Shown here: positions 59,568 to 64,000 of the stretch, in pieces | Position numbering within the stretch: position 1 is the first letter of the stretch | Layout of the letters: every line of letters begins with the position of its first letter | Program-made: the position numbers and the translations under genes | Assembly (NCBI GenBank): GCA_002256385.1 | Contig: NKJD01000014.1 | Location: forward strand, 1 to 64,000 | DNA length: 64,000 nt | From: Flavobacterium sp. BFFFF2 | GTDB taxonomy: Bacteria > Bacteroidota > Bacteroidia > Flavobacteriales > Flavobacteriaceae | Direction of reading: 5' to 3' | Notes under the pieces: generated by a model | The model's database searches: none | The model's input: only the letters and a program-made list of their open reading frames with translations | What the model was told of the DNA's origin: nothing

Positions 59568-60380
59568 ATGATGGATTTATTCAATGTAACAGACAGAGTA
59601 GTCATAATTACCGGAGGCACGGGCGTTTTGGGTAAACAAATGGCCCATACCTTGGTTTCCTGTGGTGCGCATGTGGTGCTGTTAGGGCGAAATCTGGAAG
59701 ACACAAAAGCGGTAGCTTCAACTATTACGGAAGGTCCGGGTACCGCTACTGGGATGTCTGCTAATGTGTTGGACGTTGATTCTCTGCAATTAGTCAAAGA
59801 ACAAGTGTTGGCACGTTGGGGCAAAGTGGATGTCCTCATTAATGCGGCTGGGGGCAATATGCCTGGCGCAACAGTGGGTGAAGCACAACACTTTAAAGAT
59901 GTATCAACCGATGACCTTCGAAAAGTAATTGATTTAAATATCATGGGTACGGTGTTACCTAGTCAAGCTTTTGCTGATGTTTTTGAAAATCAAAAACACG
60001 GTGTCATCATCAATATTTCGTCGGCTGCGGCGCAAAGACCACTCAGTAGGGTAGTAGGCTATGCGCTTTCAAAAGCCGCCATTGAAAATTTCACTTTATG
60101 GTTAGCTGTTGAAATGGCGCATAAATATGGCGAAGGCATTCGGGTAAATGCCATTTCACCAGGCTTTTTTATTGGCGAACAAAACCGGGCATTGTTAACA
60201 CAACCTGACGGTTCTTTAACGGCCCGCGGCCAAAAAATCATGGACATGACGCCCATGAATCGTTTTGGTTTACCTCAAGATTTATCAGGGGCTTTGTTGT
60301 ATTTATGCAGCGATGCCTCTCAATTTGTAACTGGCACAATCCTCCGAGTAGATGGTGGGTTTGGTGCCTCAAGCATTTAA
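59568..60380 (+). CDS. SDR-family oxidoreductase, probable fructuronate reductase
   Basis: 270 aa from ATG 59568; an ATG at 59526 is in frame but lies inside kdgA. SDR Rossmann fold: TGGTGVLG near 14 (TGxxxGxG), NAAGGNMPG near 88, the catalytic Ser region NISSAAAQRP and YALSK near 165, then VNAISPGFFIGEQNR. Between kdgA and uxuA it should reduce D-fructuronate to D-mannonate, replacing the polyol-type UxuB, which is absent. The specificity is inferred from context. Confidence 0.85.
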   Translation: MMDLFNVTDRVVIITGGTGVLGKQMAHTLVSCGAHVVLLGRNLEDTKAVASTITEGPGTATGMSANVLDVDSLQLVKEQVLARWGKVDVLINAAGGNMPGATVGEAQHFKDVSTDDLRKVIDLNIMGTVLPSQAFADVFENQKHGVIINISSAAAQRPLSRVVGYALSKAAIENFTLWLAVEMAHKYGEGIRVNAISPGFFIGEQNRALLTQPDGSLTARGQKIMDMTPMNRFGLPQDLSGALLYLCSDASQFVTGTILRVDGGFGASSI

Positions 60381-60383
60381 AAT

Positions 60384-61595
60384 ATGGAACAAACATGGCG
60401 TTGGTTTGGCCCTCAAGATCCTGTTTCATTGGCTGATGTACGTCAGGCTGGTGCAACGGGTGTGGTTTCGGCCTTACATCAAATTCCAAACGGAACTGTG
60501 TGGGAAATTGATGATATTCAGCAGCGTAAAAATACTATTGAATATGTAGATGGAAATACCAGCAACAAAAAGACAGGATTGGTTTGGTCGGTTGTTGAAA
60601 GCATCCCAGTTCATGAAGACATTAAAAAGAGGACTGGTAATTACAAACTTTATATAGAGAATTACAAAAAAAGCATTGCCCATTTGGCCGCCTGTGGCAT
60701 TCATACGGTTTGTTATAATTTCATGCCGGTACTTGATTGGTCCAGAACTGATCTTGCTTATGAATTGCCCGACGGCTCAAAGGCCCTGCGTTTTGATATG
60801 AACCAATACCGAGCCTTTGATTTATTTATTTTAAAAAGACCGGCAGCTTTAGATACATATACAGCCGAACAAATTGAATCGGCCAAAAAATGTTTTGAAT
60901 CGCTTTCGGCTGCAGATAAACTACAATTGCAACACAATATTTTGGCTGGCTTACCAGGATCAGAGGAAAGTTACAGCTTAGAAGCATTTTTGGCGGTTTT
61001 AGACGAGTACAAATTCATTGATCATGCGCAGTTGCAAGCCAATTTATTTGATTTTTTACGTGAAATTATACCCGTGGCAACGCAACATGGGGTTAAAATG
61101 GCCATTCATCCAGATGATCCGCCATTTCCGATTTTCGGACTTCCTCGCGTGGTAAGTACGGCGGCAGATTTACACGACTTATTTCATGCAGTTCCATCGA
61201 TACATAATGGACTCACCTTTTGTACTGGATCGTTTGGCGTTCGCGCCGATAATGATTTGGTTCAAATGGTGGAAACCTTTGGCGACCGCATTCATTTTAT
61301 CCATTTGCGAAGCACCTTACGCGATGCGGAAGGAAACTTTTTTGAAGCAGACCATTTAGCGGGTGATGTTGATATGTATGGCGTCATTAAAGCCATTCAC
61401 AAAGAAGAAATAACATCGTTAAGAAACATTCCTATGAGGCCCGATCACGGCCATCAGATGCTTGATGATTTAAATAAAAAAACAAATCCTGGTTATTCAG
61501 CCATCGGCCGTTTGCGCGGCTTGGCTGAATTGCGTGGATTGGAATTAGGAATAAAAAGAAGTTTCACCGAAACATTGAATTATGCCAAATCGTAG
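60384..61595 (+). CDS. uxuA: D-mannonate dehydratase
   Basis: Converts D-mannonate to 2-keto-3-deoxygluconate. 403 aa, typical. [20 protein letters not shown] at the N-terminus, [12 protein letters not shown] near 113, [18 protein letters not shown] near 235, FCTGSFGVR near 275, HFIHLRST near 305, [10 protein letters not shown] near 355. 3 bp after the SDR gene and overlapping uxaC by 14 bp. Confidence 0.95.
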   Translation: MEQTWRWFGPQDPVSLADVRQAGATGVVSALHQIPNGTVWEIDDIQQRKNTIEYVDGNTSNKKTGLVWSVVESIPVHEDIKKRTGNYKLYIENYKKSIAHLAACGIHTVCYNFMPVLDWSRTDLAYELPDGSKALRFDMNQYRAFDLFILKRPAALDTYTAEQIESAKKCFESLSAADKLQLQHNILAGLPGSEESYSLEAFLAVLDEYKFIDHAQLQANLFDFLREIIPVATQHGVKMAIHPDDPPFPIFGLPRVVSTAADLHDLFHAVPSIHNGLTFCTGSFGVRADNDLVQMVETFGDRIHFIHLRSTLRDAEGNFFEADHLAGDVDMYGVIKAIHKEEITSLRNIPMRPDHGHQMLDDLNKKTNPGYSAIGRLRGLAELRGLELGIKRSFTETLNYAKS

Positions 61596-63000
61596 TTTTA
61601 TAACAGAAGATTTTTTGCTTCATTCTGAGACCGCCAAAAGGCTGTATCATGACTATGCTAAAAACCAACCCATTATTGATTATCATTGTCATTTATCAGC
61701 CAAAGACATAGCAGATGACCGCCAATTTGAAACAATAACGGCACTTTGGATTGATGGCGATCATTATAAATACCGTGCCATGCGAGCTCATGGGGTTGAT
61801 GAATACTATATTACGGGCGCAGCCAGTCCTTTTGAAAAATTCATGAAATGGGCCGAAACAGTTCCTTATACACTTAGAAATCCGCTGTATCATTGGACAC
61901 ATTTAGAGCTTAAAATGTATTTTGGCATTGATCAATTGTTAAACCCAGAAACAGCCGAAGACATATTTTATTTAACAAATAAAATGTTGCAAACTCCCGA
62001 GTTTAGCGTTCGGTCATTGCTCAAAAAACGCCTTGTACAATTTGTTGGCACCACCGATGACCCGATTGATGATTTGGCGGATCACAAAAGATTGCAAGAG
62101 GAAGACCTTGATTTGATGGTCATGCCTTCATTCAGAGCCGACAAAGCAATGGCTATTGACCAACCAGAAGCATTTTGTAATTGGATTAATAAATTGAGCG
62201 CTGTCACGCAAATGCCTATCTTGGAATGGCACGATTTGATTGATGCTTTAAAACAAAGACACAGCTATTTTCACCAAATGGGCTGCCGAATCTCCGATCA
62301 TGGACTCGATCAGTTTTATGCCTTTGAATACACCGAAGATCAAGTGAATGCCATTTTTAAAGCTGGATTAAAAGGCGACGCCATTCAAAAATCAGAGGTA
62401 GATTGCTATAAATCTGCGGTCTTGCATCAGTTGGCCATCATGGATTTTGAAAAAGATTGGGTACAACAATATCATGTAGGTGCTTACCGCAATGCCAATT
62501 CAAGAATGCATAGCCAATTGGGGCCTGACCAAGGATATGATACCATTGGCGATTCCTTGATTGGTGCTGATATGGCCCGTTTTTTTGATCGTCTAAATAC
62601 CGAAAATAGATTGGGTAAAACCATCGTTTATAATTTAAATCCGCGCGATCATGAAATGGTGGCTGCTATGGTTGCTAATTTTAATGAAGGCCCTACTGCT
62701 GCTAAAATGCAATACGGCGCTGCTTGGTGGTTTTTAGACCAAAAAGATGGCATTCAAAGGCAACTTGATGTGTTGTCAAACTTTGGTTTATTGCCGCATT
62801 TTGTGGGCATGTTAACCGATTCCAGAAGTTTTATGTCGTTTCCAAGACACGATTACTTCCGACGCATTTTGTGCAATATGTTGGGTGCCGAAATGGAACG
62901 CAATGAGCTGCCACAACAAATTCATTTAATTGGAAAGGTAGTCGAAGGAATTTGCTACACCAATGCTTTACACTATTTTAAACTGCCATTACATGTCTAA
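61582..63000 (+). CDS. uxaC: Glucuronate isomerase
   Basis: Isomerises D-glucuronate to D-fructuronate (and galacturonate to tagaturonate). 472 aa: [17 protein letters not shown] near 31 (HxH), [13 protein letters not shown] near 108, [12 protein letters not shown] near 155, [22 protein letters not shown] near 302, [20 protein letters not shown] near 415. Galacturonate-specific uxaA and uxaB are not present, so glucuronate is the more likely substrate. Confidence 0.95.
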   Translation: MPNRSFITEDFLLHSETAKRLYHDYAKNQPIIDYHCHLSAKDIADDRQFETITALWIDGDHYKYRAMRAHGVDEYYITGAASPFEKFMKWAETVPYTLRNPLYHWTHLELKMYFGIDQLLNPETAEDIFYLTNKMLQTPEFSVRSLLKKRLVQFVGTTDDPIDDLADHKRLQEEDLDLMVMPSFRADKAMAIDQPEAFCNWINKLSAVTQMPILEWHDLIDALKQRHSYFHQMGCRISDHGLDQFYAFEYTEDQVNAIFKAGLKGDAIQKSEVDCYKSAVLHQLAIMDFEKDWVQQYHVGAYRNANSRMHSQLGPDQGYDTIGDSLIGADMARFFDRLNTENRLGKTIVYNLNPRDHEMVAAMVANFNEGPTAAKMQYGAAWWFLDQKDGIQRQLDVLSNFGLLPHFVGMLTDSRSFMSFPRHDYFRRILCNMLGAEMERNELPQQIHLIGKVVEGICYTNALHYFKLPLHV

Positions 63001-64000
63001 TAAACCATCAAATTATCGTTGGACCGTTTGCGGTTTGTTGTTTTTTGCAACAACCGTCAATTATTTGGACCGCCAAGTGCTCAGTTTGTTAGCGCCACAA
63101 TTGACCGAGTCATTTCATTGGACCAATGCTGATTACGCGAACATCACGACCATTTTTCAGTTAGTGTATGCGTTATCGATGCTCGCAGCTGGCCGATTCA
63201 TTGATCGGGTAGGTACCAAAAGAGGCTATCTGATTGCCATTAGTGTTTGGTCAATTGGTGCCATGATGCATGCTTTTTCAGAAGAAATGGGCGCAGCAGC
63301 ATTGCCATTACTCGGTTTGGTTGGCTTGTATGCCGTTCCTGCCTCGGTGTTGGGATTTATGATTTCAAGAGCGGTGCTTGGATTGGGAGAGGCCGGAAAT
63401 TTTCCTGCAGCGATCAAAGTAACTGCCGAACATTTTGAACCAAAAGAAAGAGCTTTTGCAACAGGAATTTTTAATTCAGGCGCCAATATTGGAGCCATTT
63501 TAGCACCACTTACGGTGCCATGGATGGCTGAATTTTGGGGTTGGCAAACCGCTTTTATTTTAGTTGGTGCGGTCGGTTTTATATGGATCTTCTTTTGGCA
63601 AATTATGTATAAACCAGCTGTACAATCTACTGCTGAATCTACTGCTGTTGAGTCTATTTCTGAATCAGACCAGCAAGTAGCTGATGCGAATACACCATCT
63701 ACTGGGGTTTTAAAATCAACGGCTGCATGGGCATTTATTGCGGGAAAATTTTTCACCGATGGGGTGTGGTGGTTTTTCTTGTTTTGGTTGCCAAAATATT
63801 TAGATGCCCAATACCAAATGAAAGGCACTGAGATTATTACACCATTAATTGTATTATACAGTTTAACCATGGTGGGCAGTATTGGTGGCGGTTGGTTGCC
63901 CTCCTTATTTATTAAAAAAGGATATACAACGCTTCGCGCCAGAACCGTATCAATGGGTGGCATTGCTATTTTACCGTTGCTCGTATTGTTGGCGCAACCA
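62993..64000 (+). CDS. MFS hexuronate transporter, ExuT-like (partial)
   Basis: Starts at ATG 62993, overlapping uxaC by 8 bp, and runs off the window with no stop (336 codons seen). The first helix region (RWTVCGLLFFATTVNYLDRQ) with NYLDRQ is the signature of the ACS/ExuT-type MFS family; GRFIDRVGTKRG is the loop 2-3 motif; ISRAVLGLGEAGNFPAAIKV matches helix 4; GIFNSGANIGAILAP matches helix 5. An unusual Ser/Glu-rich loop (about residues 208-236) lies between helices 6 and 7. It probably imports glucuronate or related aldonates. Confidence 0.92.
   Translation, partial: MSNKPSNYRWTVCGLLFFATTVNYLDRQVLSLLAPQLTESFHWTNADYANITTIFQLVYALSMLAAGRFIDRVGTKRGYLIAISVWSIGAMMHAFSEEMGAAALPLLGLVGLYAVPASVLGFMISRAVLGLGEAGNFPAAIKVTAEHFEPKERAFATGIFNSGANIGAILAPLTVPWMAEFWGWQTAFILVGAVGFIWIFFWQIMYKPAVQSTAESTAVESISESDQQVADANTPSTGVLKSTAAWAFIAGKFFTDGVWWFFLFWLPKYLDAQYQMKGTEIITPLIVLYSLTMVGSIGGGWLPSLFIKKGYTTLRARTVSMGGIAILPLLVLLAQP

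Overview
The window reads as chromosomal DNA of a Bacteroidota bacterium, most likely a flavobacterium. Promoters carry the Bacteroidota -7 box TAnnTTTG, intergenic DNA is AT-rich, and Shine-Dalgarno sequences are mostly absent. Secreted proteins end in type IX secretion (T9SS) tails, and two gene blocks follow the usual flavobacterial order: udk-divIC-mutA-mutB, and bamD-rpoZ-like-coaBC-DUF4835-recN-fabI.

Positions 531-7512 hold a compact integrative element of about 7 kb inside the 3' end of a tRNA-Val gene. It is bounded by a 17-bp direct repeat and carries a tyrosine recombinase at its left end, arm-type TCGGGA repeats at both ends, a phage/plasmid II/X-type replication protein with a zinc knuckle, several small helix-turn-helix proteins, a 69-bp repeat family, and two candidate structured RNAs. 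No capsid, morphogenesis or mobilisation gene is recognised. Positions 7600-13080 hold tRNA-Val genes and the methylmalonyl-CoA mutase, divIC and udk operon.

The most unusual structure is a set of modular hairpin arrays immediately 3' of three tRNA loci (tRNA-Val, now split from its array by the element, and two tRNA-Pro genes). Each shows the same order: tRNA end, 9-10 nt, a short GAAC/GTTC hairpin, a large hairpin whose outer stem is different but fully paired in the two tRNA-Pro loci and whose tip is conserved, then 3-5 repeats of two small hairpins. I recognise no described family that matches.

Positions 13950-17600 are accessory: poorly conserved genes separated by related, cassette-like intergenic repeats, including a membrane-protein gene interrupted by an in-frame stop. 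Then follow housekeeping genes (ychF, folP, rlmH), a divergent response regulator without the phosphoacceptor aspartate, a tRNA cluster, a repeat-filled gap, and a heavy-metal efflux system (adaptor plus an RND-TolC fusion) with a two-component system upstream. Positions 33370-45225 are core genes (coaE, glycosyltransferase, fabI, recN, DUF4835, coaBC, omega-like, bamD, dapA, 5'-nucleotidase pair, hutI).

From about 45560 to the end is a hexuronate-utilisation locus: a LacI-type regulator, three large T9SS-exported proteins, and an operon kdgK-yhcH-kdgA-SDR-uxuA-uxaC-exuT-like that converts glucuronate through fructuronate, mannonate and KDG to KDPG and then pyruvate plus glyceraldehyde-3-phosphate. 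Three near-identical palindromes CGTGTnCGnACACG with a central CG, typical of LacI-family operators, lie upstream of two of the secreted-protein genes and kdgK, and tie the locus into one predicted regulon.
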